Notes: a model not told the origin generated them from the sequence alone. Numbered from the stretch's first letter, positions 1 to 5,530 are shown. The stretch is 21,003 nt of DNA from an uncultured Lactobacillus sp. (GCA_937916845.1 CALFSK010000003.1:1-21003); one strand, 5' to 3'. Made by a program: numbers and translations.

Positions 1-33
1 TAGGGTATACCCTAGTGGCCTTTTTTATTTCTG

Positions 34-42
34 TGCTATACT
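34..42 (+). promoter_or_regulatory. Extended -10 promoter of the resolvase gene
   Basis: TGCTATACT is an extended -10 element (TGn plus TATACT) 46 bases upstream of the resolvase ATG. No good -35 hexamer is seen, as is common with extended -10 promoters. The preceding palindromic TAGGGTATACCCTA at 1-14 may be part of a resolvase-binding (res) site, but the window starts there, so this cannot be tested. Confidence 0.45.
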
Positions 43-88
43 AGGAATTACAAGTGTTCATTAGAACTGTCCAAAAGGAGAATTGGAA

Positions 89-673
89 ATGGCTAAAATC
101 GGTTATGCGCGTGTGAGTTCCAAGGAGCAACATTTAGATCGACAGTTAGCGGCTTTAAAAGACGTTGATAAATTATTTACGGATAAATTAAGTGGGGCTA
201 ACACTAATCGGCCAGAACTGCAAAAAATGCTGGCCTATATTCGTGAGGGTGATATTGTCATGGTCACTGAACTAGATCGTTTAGGCAGAAACAACCATGA
301 TTTGACTAAGATCATGAACTCCATTCAAAATAAGGGTGCCACCCTAGATGTGTTAAATTTGCCGTCCATGACAGGGATTGCGGATCCTAACTTGCGTCAA
401 CTGATGACCAACTTAATCATTGAACTGTATAAGTATCAGGCCGAAAGTGAACGGAAGCGGATTATTGAGCGTCAACAACAGGGGATTTTCCTGGCCAAAC
501 AGCAGGGGAAATATCATGGGCGCAAACCCCAATATACCGAAGATGATCCCCGCTTACTACATGCTTTTAAGCTTTATCAGACGGGCATGAGTGATGTAGA
601 CGTCGCCCGTAATACCGGGATCAAGCGGACAACTTTTATTCGATATCGTAAAAAGCTTAATATCAAGAGATAG
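89..673 (+). CDS. Serine site-specific recombinase (resolvase/invertase family)
   Basis: A 194-residue serine recombinase that would resolve plasmid multimers or transposon cointegrates. The N-terminal catalytic domain shows the family signature YARVSS with the nucleophile Ser10, LDRQ, and the ELDRLGRN segment carrying conserved Asp/Arg residues. The C-terminal part (from about residue 160) is a helix-turn-helix, MSDVDVARNTGIKRTTFIRY. Length is normal for small plasmid resolvases (180-200 residues). I start it at ATG 89, preceded at 8 bases by AAAAGGAG (73-80), rather than at the in-frame TTG at 83, which lies too close to that site. It sits next to a partition locus, which suggests a plasmid-stability role. 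A remnant of a Tn3-like element is the alternative; no transposase is in the window. Confidence 0.93.
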   Translation: MAKIGYARVSSKEQHLDRQLAALKDVDKLFTDKLSGANTNRPELQKMLAYIREGDIVMVTELDRLGRNNHDLTKIMNSIQNKGATLDVLNLPSMTGIADPNLRQLMTNLIIELYKYQAESERKRIIERQQQGIFLAKQQGKYHGRKPQYTEDDPRLLHAFKLYQTGMSDVDVARNTGIKRTTFIRYRKKLNIKR

Positions 674-726
674 GACACTTAGCTAGTGTATACTAATCAT
701 TCATGAATATAAATCATATGTAACAT

Positions 727-755
727 TTGCAAATATACGTGCTACGTGCTATTAT
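727..755 (+). promoter_or_regulatory. Promoter of the par operon with repeated operator in the spacer
   Basis: TTGCAA (727-732), a 17-base spacer and TATTAT (750-755) form a good sigma-A promoter. The spacer holds two tandem ACGTGCT copies (737-743 and 744-750). The -10 is overlapped by TATACATGTA (753-762), a motif that recurs between parA and the parB-like gene. This layout points to autoregulation by the Par proteins. Confidence 0.6.
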
Positions 756-807
756 ACATGTAGTGATATTTATTAAGCTTACTTAGCATGTATGAGGAGG
801 GAAACTA

Positions 808-1599
808 ATGGAAATTATTACATTTTCAGCTATAAAAGGCGGCGTTGGTAAAACTACCCTAGCTTTTAATTATGGTGAATGGTTAGCAAAAAATGGCAAG
901 CATGTTTTATTTATTGACTTAGACCACCAAAGTAATTTAACCCAGACTTACAACATTTACGACAATCAAGACACCGTTGGCAACATTTTCTTAGATCGAG
1001 GGAAAGTCAAAATACATGAAATAAGTGCTTATATTAGTCTAATTGCAGGAGACATGCACCTTGACGATATTGAGCGGACCATTGAAAATAAGACTAACAA
1101 AAACATGTTCCTCTACATGTGGTTGTCAGATAATTATGAACGTTTAAATTTAGGAAAATTCGAGTATATTATTTTGGATTGTCACCCAGATTTTTCTACT
1201 GCTACCAAGAATGCAGTAATCATTAGTAATGCTATCCTTAGTCCAATCACACCTAGCGAACATGGGTATAATGCAAAATTTAACCTAGAAGAAAGAATTA
1301 ACGAATTACGCAAAGAAGCCATTGATTACTCTACTAGAAAATCTTATGTCACGACAAAATTATTTTTTATCGCCAACATGATTAAACACAACACAAGATC
1401 ATCTCGCGAGTTATTAAAAGCCTTAAAAGGCGATCCCAGTGTATTGGCTACAGTTCCAGAAAAGGAGCTATTCAATCGTTCAACGTTGGATAAAAAATCT
1501 CTTTCAAAAATGGCTGAAGACCACAAAACATATATTGATCAACATGAATTTTTTGATAGTATGGACAAAACATTTAATGAAATCACGGAAAAGTTATAA
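808..1599 (+). CDS. parA: ParA-family partition ATPase
   Basis: A 263-residue ParA/Soj-type ATPase for active plasmid segregation: ATP-dependent, non-specific DNA binding that moves or tethers plasmid copies on the nucleoid. The deviant Walker A motif KGGVGKTT is at residues 10-17, with the signature first lysine. The A' motif FIDLDHQSNLT is at residues 35-45 and the Walker B-like IILDCHPD has Asp124. There is no N-terminal helix-turn-helix, so this is the short (type Ib-like) form, where the small partner binds DNA. The start has GAGGAGGG about 8 bases upstream. It forms an operon with the downstream ribbon-helix-helix-like gene (71-base gap). The promoter region carries repeats also found in that gap. 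Confidence 0.93.
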   Translation: MEIITFSAIKGGVGKTTLAFNYGEWLAKNGKHVLFIDLDHQSNLTQTYNIYDNQDTVGNIFLDRGKVKIHEISAYISLIAGDMHLDDIERTIENKTNKNMFLYMWLSDNYERLNLGKFEYIILDCHPDFSTATKNAVIISNAILSPITPSEHGYNAKFNLEERINELRKEAIDYSTRKSYVTTKLFFIANMIKHNTRSSRELLKALKGDPSVLATVPEKELFNRSTLDKKSLSKMAEDHKTYIDQHEFFDSMDKTFNEITEKL

Positions 1600-1608
1600 A
1601 TGCTTTGT

Positions 1609-1649
1609 ACACGTGTTAATCACATGTATATTCAATACGTATACATGTG
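1609..1649. repeat. Palindromic operator/centromere-like repeats between parA and parB-like gene
   Basis: Two elements sit here. ACACGTGT (1609-1616) is a perfect palindrome. CACATGTATA (1621-1630) and TATACATGTG (1640-1649) form a perfect 10-bp inverted repeat around a 9-base centre. The core TATACATG also overlaps the parA -10 (753-760), and CATGTAT occurs at 787-793. These are candidate binding sites for the RHH partner, acting as operator and/or parS. Confidence 0.55.
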
Positions 1650-1670
1650 AATTATAAAGGAGGACTACCT

Positions 1671-1910
1671 ATGGCATTCGATCCAGAGAACAAAAACATA
1701 AAAAAGGCACTACAAAAAAATGAAACAGAACAGCAAACTGATACTAAAGATAAACTTGTTATTCCTGTTTTTAAAGATGAAGAGGAACGTACTAAGAACT
1801 ATACCTTTTCACTTCAACCTAGCGCACGCAAAAGACTTGATGGTCTGGCTAAAGAACATAATTTTAAGTCTGCCTCCAAATTTTTAAATGAGCTTATAAA
1901 AAATATGTGA
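1671..1910 (+). CDS. Small ParB-like ribbon-helix-helix partition protein
   Basis: A 79-residue protein directly after parA, almost certainly its DNA-binding partner. The N-terminal 35 residues are charged and probably disordered. In type Ib systems this segment stimulates the ParA ATPase, and a basic/polar tail rich in K, Q and E is seen here. Residues from about 45 on (NYTFSLQPSARKRL then two helices ending in FLNELIKNM) fit a ribbon-helix-helix fold: a beta strand followed by two amphipathic helices. I take ATG 1671, which has AAAGGAGG (1656-1663) 7 bases upstream, rather than an in-frame ATG at 1647 that would put the ribosome-binding site inside the gene. The fold is my reading of the pattern, not a proven match. 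Confidence 0.75.
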   Translation: MAFDPENKNIKKALQKNETEQQTDTKDKLVIPVFKDEEERTKNYTFSLQPSARKRLDGLAKEHNFKSASKFLNELIKNM

Positions 1911-1933
1911 TGTCACTTTAAGGGGGGGTTGTT

Positions 1934-2311
1934 ATGGAAATTTCAATAAATGTTACATTTTTGCTTGCCAGCCTTATTGTCTTTTGGATAATTCCAGCCA
2001 TTGGAATTGCCAAAAAGCACCTAGTAGATGACCGCTTTTTTATTCGCCAGTGGTTATTTCCAATGCAATATTGGTTACAACTTTTCTTTGAAAGAATCAG
2101 TGGTAATCGTCGTATTGTCGTAAGAATTTTACAAATAATGTCCCTGTTTATCACTTATTTCATCGGGTTACTTATGCTCCTTATATTTAGTGCTTTTGAT
2201 ATTAATACGGCCAAGCATTTTAGTGTCTTTATATTATTTGAGTATTTACTGGTATCTTCTATCGCTTACTGGTTTCAACCAAAAGCTGGCAAAGTATACA
2301 AGACTAAATAA
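1934..2311 (+). CDS. Small hypothetical membrane protein in the par operon
   Basis: A 125-residue protein I do not recognise. It has about three hydrophobic segments: residues 6-26 (VTFLLASLIVFWIIPAIGIA), about 66-90 (LQIMSLFITYFIGLLMLLIF) and about 97-113 (FSVFILFEYLLVSSIAYW). Basic residues cluster at the loops and at the C-terminus. A G-rich ribosome-binding site (AGGGGGGG, 1921-1928) precedes the ATG by 5 bases. It follows the parB-like gene by only 23 bases and no promoter or terminator lies between, so it is probably co-transcribed with the partition genes. A role in segregation or in the cell envelope cannot be decided from sequence. Confidence 0.7.
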   Translation: MEISINVTFLLASLIVFWIIPAIGIAKKHLVDDRFFIRQWLFPMQYWLQLFFERISGNRRIVVRILQIMSLFITYFIGLLMLLIFSAFDINTAKHFSVFILFEYLLVSSIAYWFQPKAGKVYKTK

Positions 2312-2385
2312 AGTTGCTGCTAGGTAAGCGCTATGCTAGACTAAGACTAATTTAACAACCGAATACAAAGATCAAGCTAAACAGA

Positions 2386-2418
2386 AAAATCCCCGATTCA
2401 CGAGGAATCAGGGATTTT
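2386..2418. terminator. Bidirectional rho-independent terminator
   Basis: AAAATCCCcGATTC and GAATCaGGGATTTT are 14-base arms with one mismatch around the loop ACGAG. Read leftward the stem is followed by a T-rich tract (TTTTTCTGTTT); read rightward by TTTTAGGTTT. It probably ends both the par operon (75 bases downstream of the membrane protein gene) and the leftward small RNA. Confidence 0.7.
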
Positions 2419-2508
2419 AGGTTTAGCAAGTAGCTAACAGACAGCTACTTAGATTCAGACGATTTAGACCGGCAAGTTAAAATCGTCTGAACGTTGTTCT
2501 TAATTTGT
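2386..2508 (-). ncRNA. Candidate leftward small RNA with three hairpins
   Basis: On the minus strand, a promoter with -35 TTGTCC (2544-2539), an 18-base spacer and a perfect TATAAT -10 (2520-2515) should start transcription near 2508. The transcript would hold a perfect 12-bp stem (2454-2465 with 2480-2491, 14-base loop containing CUUG, a possible U-turn). A second stem follows (2428-2435 with 2443-2450). It ends in a terminator stem (2386-2399 with 2405-2418) followed by a U-rich tail. No reading frame of note lies in it. The segment GTTAGCTACTT (2438-2428) is complementary to a second site in the repA leader, at 2586-2596. Confidence 0.45.
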
Positions 2509-2579
2509 AAGTTAATTATACCGCAAACCAGCCCGTAAGGACAAGTTAAGGATAGTTAAAAAACACAAATTAAAACCAA

Positions 2580-2618
2580 TGGACTAAGTAGCTAACCGAA
2601 GCTATTTAGTCCATTTTT
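2580..2618 (+). terminator. Rho-independent terminator or attenuator upstream of repA
   Basis: TGGACTAAGTAGCT (2580-2593) pairs with AGCTATTTAGTCCA (2600-2613). The stem is 14 bp with one wobble and a 6-base loop, followed by TTTTTGTTGTT. The stem shares AAGTAGCTAAC with the small hairpin at 2428-2438. If repA transcripts start upstream of it, this is an attenuator in the repA leader. If they start downstream, it insulates repA from upstream transcription. Confidence 0.65.
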
Positions 2619-2630
2619 GTTGTTAGCAAT

Positions 2631-2656
2631 AAAAAAAAGTTGCCGACTGGGCAACT
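2631..2656 (-). terminator. Terminator of the repA antisense RNA
   Basis: AGTTGCC (2638-2644) and GGCAACT (2650-2656) form a perfect 7-bp stem around GACTG. On the minus strand it is followed by a run of eight T (complement of A2631-2638). Read rightward there is no T-tract, so it works leftward only. Confidence 0.7.
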
Positions 2657-2734
2657 CACAAATAGACACATGCTGGTAAATTACAAAGCATTCATTTAGC
2701 CGTGAGGCTTTGTAATTCAGTTAGAGCATATCAG
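2631..2734 (-). ncRNA. Candidate antisense RNA controlling repA (RNAI-like)
   Basis: Transcribed leftward from TTGCTA (2769-2764)-N17-TAAAAT (2746-2741), with an expected start near 2734. The RNA of about 104 bases would fold into a perfect 11-bp stem (2707-2717 with 2679-2689) and a 17-base loop holding CUAA, which fits the YUNR U-turn rule of antisense loops. It ends in a terminator (2650-2656 with 2638-2644) followed by eight U residues (2638-2631). It is fully complementary to DNA just upstream of the repA start, where the leader of the sense mRNA must run. Promoter, target stem-loop and U8 terminator together match the known layout of antisense control in RepA_N plasmids. Confidence 0.62.
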
Positions 2735-2740
2735 ATTTGT

Positions 2741-2769
2741 ATTTTAAAGCAAATCAAATGTTTTAGCAA
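2741..2769 (-). promoter_or_regulatory. Promoter of the repA antisense RNA
   Basis: On the minus strand, -35 TTGCTA (2769-2764), a 17-base spacer and -10 TAAAAT (5 of 6 consensus, 2746-2741). It sits just upstream of the repA start and fires away from it. The -35 overlaps the left arm of the SD-masking hairpin. Confidence 0.55.
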
Positions 2770-2810
2770 CTCTCTTTTGAGACAGCGTGTGTCAGTCAAG
2801 AAAGGGAGTT
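2768..2810 (+). promoter_or_regulatory. Hairpin sequestering the repA Shine-Dalgarno
   Basis: AACTCTCTTT (2768-2777) pairs with AAAGGGAGTT (2801-2810), ten pairs with one G-U. The right arm is the repA ribosome-binding site (AAAGGGAG, 2801-2808). An inner GACA/TGTC stem (2781-2784, 2790-2793) could stack within the loop. Translation of repA should be low unless this stem is opened. AGTTGC at 2638-2643 can pair with GCAACT at 2766-2771, which would compete with it. Confidence 0.55.
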
Positions 2811-2816
2811 TTAATT

Positions 2817-3926
2817 ATGACAAAATCAACAAAGTTCAATTACTATGAAGCCGATAACGTATATGGAGCCTTATTTTTCCAATTTCCTAAAGTATTAATG
2901 TATGGCGATCAATACAAACATTTAAGCAATGACGCTAAATTAGCTTATATGGTCCTCAAAGACCGTTTAGAGTATTCTTTGCGCAATAACTGGGTTGATA
3001 GTGAGGGTCATGTTTACTTTATCTTTACCAACCAAGAACTAATGGACTTGTTTAATTGCTCAAAGGGAAAAGCCATCAAAACAAAAACAGAGCTGGAATC
3101 AATCGGATTACTTGTTCAGAAACAAATGGGTTTTAACCCGAAAACTAAAAAGAATGAACCGAACCGTTTATACCTTTCCAAACTTGATGTCAAAGCCACC
3201 GATGTCTATTTACGCGGTGAATATGGTCAAAATAGCCCGCAAACCCTTGCTACGAGCGGAAGTTCAAAAAATGAACTTCCGCGGGAGACCGTTGAAACCC
3301 TTGCTACGAGCGGAAGTTCAAAAAATGAACTTCCGCATAAGTTCGTTGACGACACCCCGCAAACCCTTGCTACGAGCGGAAGTTCAAAAAATGGACTTAA
3401 TCTATATAAAGAACCTAAAGAAAAAGATAAAGATAGATACAATATAGATACTCAAAAGTTGGACTTTTCCACAGCTTATTTCTCACCAGCAGAACTAGAA
3501 AAACAAAACAAGGATTTGGTAACCCATGCTAATGAGTTCTTAACTGACGAAGATAATGGTTTGCCGGTCTTCTTAGAACCAGAAGCAGTGCAACTACTTA
3601 GCTTTTGGTGCCGTACCCCGCAACAAATGCGGCGCTTTATTGGCATTATCATAAACGCTAAATATGCTGTTGAAAAAGAACATAAGGATTTAGGCGTATG
3701 GATTATATTAGATGACCCTGATTTAAAAAAAATGATGACCAAAACATTAAGACGCTATTTTAATGCCCTAAGAAGCGATGAGAAACATATCAAGAATGTT
3801 GAGAACTACCTGTACGGCACCATGCAAAACCTATTTGGTGTTTGGTGGAACCAACAAGCAGCTAGAGAATATGCGGCCAAACACCCTAAAGAACAAAATA
3901 TTGATAACGAGCATACTTGGAATTAA
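2817..3926 (+). CDS. repA: RepA_N-family theta replication initiator
   Basis: A 369-residue initiator that would bind the plasmid origin and start theta replication. Residues 1-125 carry the RepA_N domain: FNYYEADNVYGALFFQFPK, then LSNDAKLAYMVLKDR, NNWVDSEGHVYFIF and a winged-helix NQELMDLFNCSKGKA. The central linker (about residues 140-195) is made of three copies of TLATSGSSKN, encoded by long DNA repeats that are probably the origin itself, as in other RepA_N plasmids. The C-terminal part (about 215-369) is the host-specific domain, with LSFWCRTPQQMRRFIGIIINA. I start at ATG 2817, 8 bases after AAAGGGAG, not at the GTG at 2787, which lies inside the SD-masking hairpin. Expression is probably controlled by the upstream antisense RNA and leader structures. 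Confidence 0.92.
   Translation: MTKSTKFNYYEADNVYGALFFQFPKVLMYGDQYKHLSNDAKLAYMVLKDRLEYSLRNNWVDSEGHVYFIFTNQELMDLFNCSKGKAIKTKTELESIGLLVQKQMGFNPKTKKNEPNRLYLSKLDVKATDVYLRGEYGQNSPQTLATSGSSKNELPRETVETLATSGSSKNELPHKFVDDTPQTLATSGSSKNGLNLYKEPKEKDKDRYNIDTQKLDFSTAYFSPAELEKQNKDLVTHANEFLTDEDNGLPVFLEPEAVQLLSFWCRTPQQMRRFIGIIINAKYAVEKEHKDLGVWIILDDPDLKKMMTKTLRRYFNALRSDEKHIKNVENYLYGTMQNLFGVWWNQQAAREYAAKHPKEQNIDNEHTWN
3241..3398 (+). repeat. oriV: In-gene iterons, probable origin of vegetative replication
   Basis: Three direct repeats start at 3241, 3295 and 3361 (periods 54 and 66 bases). Copies 1 and 2 are identical over 42 bases (3241-3282 and 3295-3336). Each has the perfect inverted repeat GCGGAAGTTC / GAACTTCCGC with an AAAAAAT loop. 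Copy 3 (3361-3398) keeps the left part but its right arm has decayed (GGACTTAATC), so it lacks the full palindrome. The repeats encode the LATSGSSKN peptide of RepA. RepA_N plasmids are known to place their origin within rep. Confidence 0.72.
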
Positions 3927-4075
3927 ACGCCATATAAGCTCATTTAAGCCGTTTTAAGTGTTACATGCATAATTATATTAAAATCGTTTTAAAATCGCTT
4001 AGAAGCAAAAATAGGCACCTTGAGTGGCTGAATTGGCGATGACTGAACTAAGGGAATGTGAAAGGAGCTTTTTAA

Positions 4076-4273
4076 ATGACCAAATCCAGCAAAGAAGTCG
4101 AAACAATTGATCAATTGTTGGCTGACCCATGGGCAGTCGATATTCAAGACATTTGGGAGCAAGCAGCCCATAATCCAGATCCTGATAAACGCAAGCTGTT
4201 TGACGCGTTACACACTTACCTCTTAGATAAACGCCAAGAGAAAATTATCAACGAAAAGCATTTCGTGATTTAA
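4076..4273 (+). CDS. Antitoxin-like small protein paired with zeta toxin
   Basis: A 65-residue acidic-to-neutral helical protein directly upstream of a zeta-family gene, with a single base between its stop and the next ATG. Position and size fit the epsilon-type antitoxin of epsilon/zeta systems, though I see no strict sequence signature; the assignment is from context. It has a good ribosome-binding site (AAAGGAG, 4061-4067) and ATG 4076. The upstream gap (3927-4075) has two TTAAAATCG copies (3978-3986, 3989-3997) spaced 11 bases, one helical turn, a possible operator. With the toxin gene broken, this antitoxin may now serve only to neutralise a related toxin. Confidence 0.6.
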   Translation: MTKSSKEVETIDQLLADPWAVDIQDIWEQAAHNPDPDKRKLFDALHTYLLDKRQEKIINEKHFVI

Positions 4274-4274
4274 C

Positions 4275-4964
4275 ATGAGTGAGCTAAAGAGATACATCAT
4301 CGTGGCTGGGATAAACGGTGCTGGTAAAAGCACTTTATATCGCGCGAGACCCGAATTATTTACTCACTCCAAACGATTAAATGCCGATGAAATCCTACAA
4401 AAAATGGGTGGCGATTGGCATAAAGATCGTGATAACGTTAGGGCAATGCGCGAAGAAATAAAACAACTCCACGCGGCTTTAGATACCGGGCAGAGTATTC
4501 ATGTTGAAACAACCTTAGCTGGCCAAGGAAAGGCACAATTAAATTTAATCGAGCGGGCTCACCAAAATGGTTTTGAGGTCACGCTTTTATACGTGGCATA
4601 AAAAAACGAAAGAGTAGCAATTAATCGGGTTCATGAACGGGTCAAAAAAGGTGGGCACGGAGTACCAGATGAAATTGTTAAAAAACGCTATAATCAATCA
4701 AATCATAATTTAGCAATAGTTGCATTCAAAGCTGATAATGTCGTGATCTACGATAATAGCCAAAAATTTGTGTCAGTTTACAGACGAGAACATGACCAAG
4801 TGATCAAAAATAATTTGCATAACTTTCCTTGGATAAATCCCAAAATCACCTTTGAGGCAGCTATACAGAAACAACTAAATGACTTTGTTAAAAATAATCC
4901 AGATTTAAAAATTAGAAATCCCATGAATAATTCAGAAAATAAAAACGATCGGCCTAGTTATTAG
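4275..4964 (+). pseudogene. Zeta toxin family kinase, interrupted by an in-frame stop
   Basis: Zeta toxins phosphorylate UDP-N-acetylglucosamine to block wall synthesis, and form addiction modules with an antitoxin. The first 108 codons carry the Walker A motif GINGAGKST (residues 12-20), NADEIL and VETTLAG. A TAA at 4599-4601 then ends the frame. The very same frame continues without shift for 120 more codons with the family's second half (INRVHERVKKGG, then HGVPDEIVKKRY), ending at TAG 4962-4964. A single base change, for example TTA to TAA, explains it. The part after the stop holds the conserved arginines used for ATP, so the 108-residue product should be inactive. The start relies on coupling to the antitoxin; no clear ribosome-binding site is seen. 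Stop-codon readthrough is possible but unsupported. Confidence 0.8.
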
Positions 4965-4977
4965 GCTGATCGTTTTT
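4941..4977. terminator. Bidirectional terminator at the convergent gene ends
   Basis: A 16-bp stem, AAAAACGATCGGCCTA (4941-4956) with TAGGCTGATCGTTTTT (4962-4977), one G-U pair and a 5-base loop. It has A5 on one side and T5 on the other, so it works in both directions. It contains the stop codons of both the zeta remnant and the minus-strand gene. Confidence 0.85.
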
Positions 4978-5232
4978 GAGTTTATTTGGTTTATGGGCGT
5001 TAACATAGTCAGCAAATGTTTTTAAAAGTTCTTCGGTTTGTTCGACCGAGAGGTTATCAGCTTGAAAGTACTTTTCTAATAAAGCCCCTTTTTGAATTAG
5101 TCGGCGAGAACGGGCTTTGCGGGCTTGTCGATTTTCATAGTATTTAGATTGCCGTAATTTAAAATCTTCCCGCTCAATTTTTTGTTTTAAACGCGCTTGC
5201 TGCTCGACTAGTTTTTCATATTGATTAGACAT
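4954..5232 (-). CDS. Small MobC-like relaxosome accessory protein
   Basis: A 92-residue, strongly charged protein. Residues 5-30 form a likely coiled coil (LVEQQARLKQKIEREDFKL). The middle motif RKARSRRLIQKGALLEKYF is characteristic of small mobilization proteins (the MobC/DUF3847 type) encoded next to MobA/MobL relaxases. Such proteins help the relaxase bind or open oriT. It is divergent from the relaxase across oriT and follows another small coiled-coil gene by 22 bases in one operon. The ribosome-binding site is modest (GATGGGGA). Its 3' end overlaps the zeta remnant by 11 bases. Confidence 0.68.
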   Translation of the reverse strand: MSNQYEKLVEQQARLKQKIEREDFKLRQSKYYENRQARKARSRRLIQKGALLEKYFQADNLSVEQTEELLKTFADYVNAHKPNKLKNDQPNN

Positions 5233-5254
5233 GGAATTTCCCCATCTCGTATGG

Positions 5255-5464
5255 CTAATGATCTACGGACTTTACCTTTAAAAATTCAGAAAATTGCTTG
5301 GCTAAAAGCTTAATCTGATCGTTAGACAAATTAGCATAATCTAAATTGGCTTGACTGATGATTTGTTTACCTAGCCGTTGTTCAATCTTATTTTTTTCGT
5401 CCTTAATTTTTTGATTAAGGGCTTTTAATTTAGCTTCTTGTTTTTCTAAGTTACTTTGAGACAT
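5255..5464 (-). CDS. Small coiled-coil protein next to oriT
   Basis: A 69-residue protein; residues 4-35 (NLEKQEAKLKALNQKIKDE and on) are heptad-like, and the rest is helical with LSNDQIKLLAKQFSEFL. The second half resembles the LSVEQTEELLKTFADYV end of the neighbouring 92-residue protein, suggesting that the two are related or partners. I start at the ATG at 5464, with GGAGGG (5471-5476) 6 bases upstream. An in-frame upstream start at 5497 would absorb that site. First gene after the strong minus-strand promoter at 5502-5530. Function by context: relaxosome accessory or regulator of the mob genes. Confidence 0.65.
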   Translation of the reverse strand: MSQSNLEKQEAKLKALNQKIKDEKNKIEQRLGKQIISQANLDYANLSNDQIKLLAKQFSEFLKVKSVDH

Positions 5465-5501
5465 AACGATCCCTCCAATCATATTAGAAATAATCACCGA
5501 A

Positions 5502-5530
5502 ACTATATCATATAGGAAACGTTAAGTCAA
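5502..5530 (-). promoter_or_regulatory. Promoter of the minus-strand relaxosome operon
   Basis: TTGACT (5530-5525), 17-base spacer, TATAGT (5507-5502) on the minus strand: a near-consensus sigma-A promoter, 38 bases upstream of the first ATG. It borders oriT, so binding of relaxosome proteins could repress it. Confidence 0.7.

Larger units (their letters stand above)
2312..2816. other. Protein-free replication-control region rich in hairpins
   Basis: This 505-bp stretch upstream of repA has no convincing protein gene. It contains at least six stem-loops: 2386-2418, 2428-2450, 2454-2491, 2580-2613, 2638-2656 and 2679-2717. It also holds two leftward promoters and an SD-masking stem. Possible rightward promoters for repA are weak: TTGTTC-N17-TATACC (2494-2522), which overlaps a leftward -10, and TTGCCG-N17-TAGACA (2640-2668). 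RepA_N plasmids such as pSK41 are known to control rep with an antisense RNA. This region fits that role and appears more elaborate. Confidence 0.6.

Noticed and set aside
1..82. Full res site or mobile-element end upstream of the resolvase
   Set aside because: A palindrome and an extended -10 are seen, but the site is cut by the window start and no subsite pattern could be confirmed.
2787..2816. GTG start giving repA ten extra codons
   Set aside because: It lies in the SD-masking hairpin, lacks an upstream ribosome-binding site, and ATG 2817 has an ideal one.
3241..3398. CRISPR-like look: three long repeats with palindromic halves
   Set aside because: Spacing is 12 and 24 bases, the repeats are in frame in repA, and there are no cas genes. 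Iterons explain them better.
3112..3447. Overlapping open frame (and its antisense twin) with repeated peptides inside repA
   Set aside because: The repeats come from the origin iterons. Both frames lie wholly inside the well-supported repA gene and have no ribosome-binding site of their own.
4599..4608. A AAA AAC slippery heptamer suggesting programmed frameshifting in the zeta gene
   Set aside because: The stop lies before the slippery run and the downstream coding is in the original frame, so a shift would not restore the protein.
4743..4964. Separate small gene starting at GTG 4743
   Set aside because: It is in the same frame as the upstream zeta fragment, has no ribosome-binding site and carries the C-terminal end of that family.
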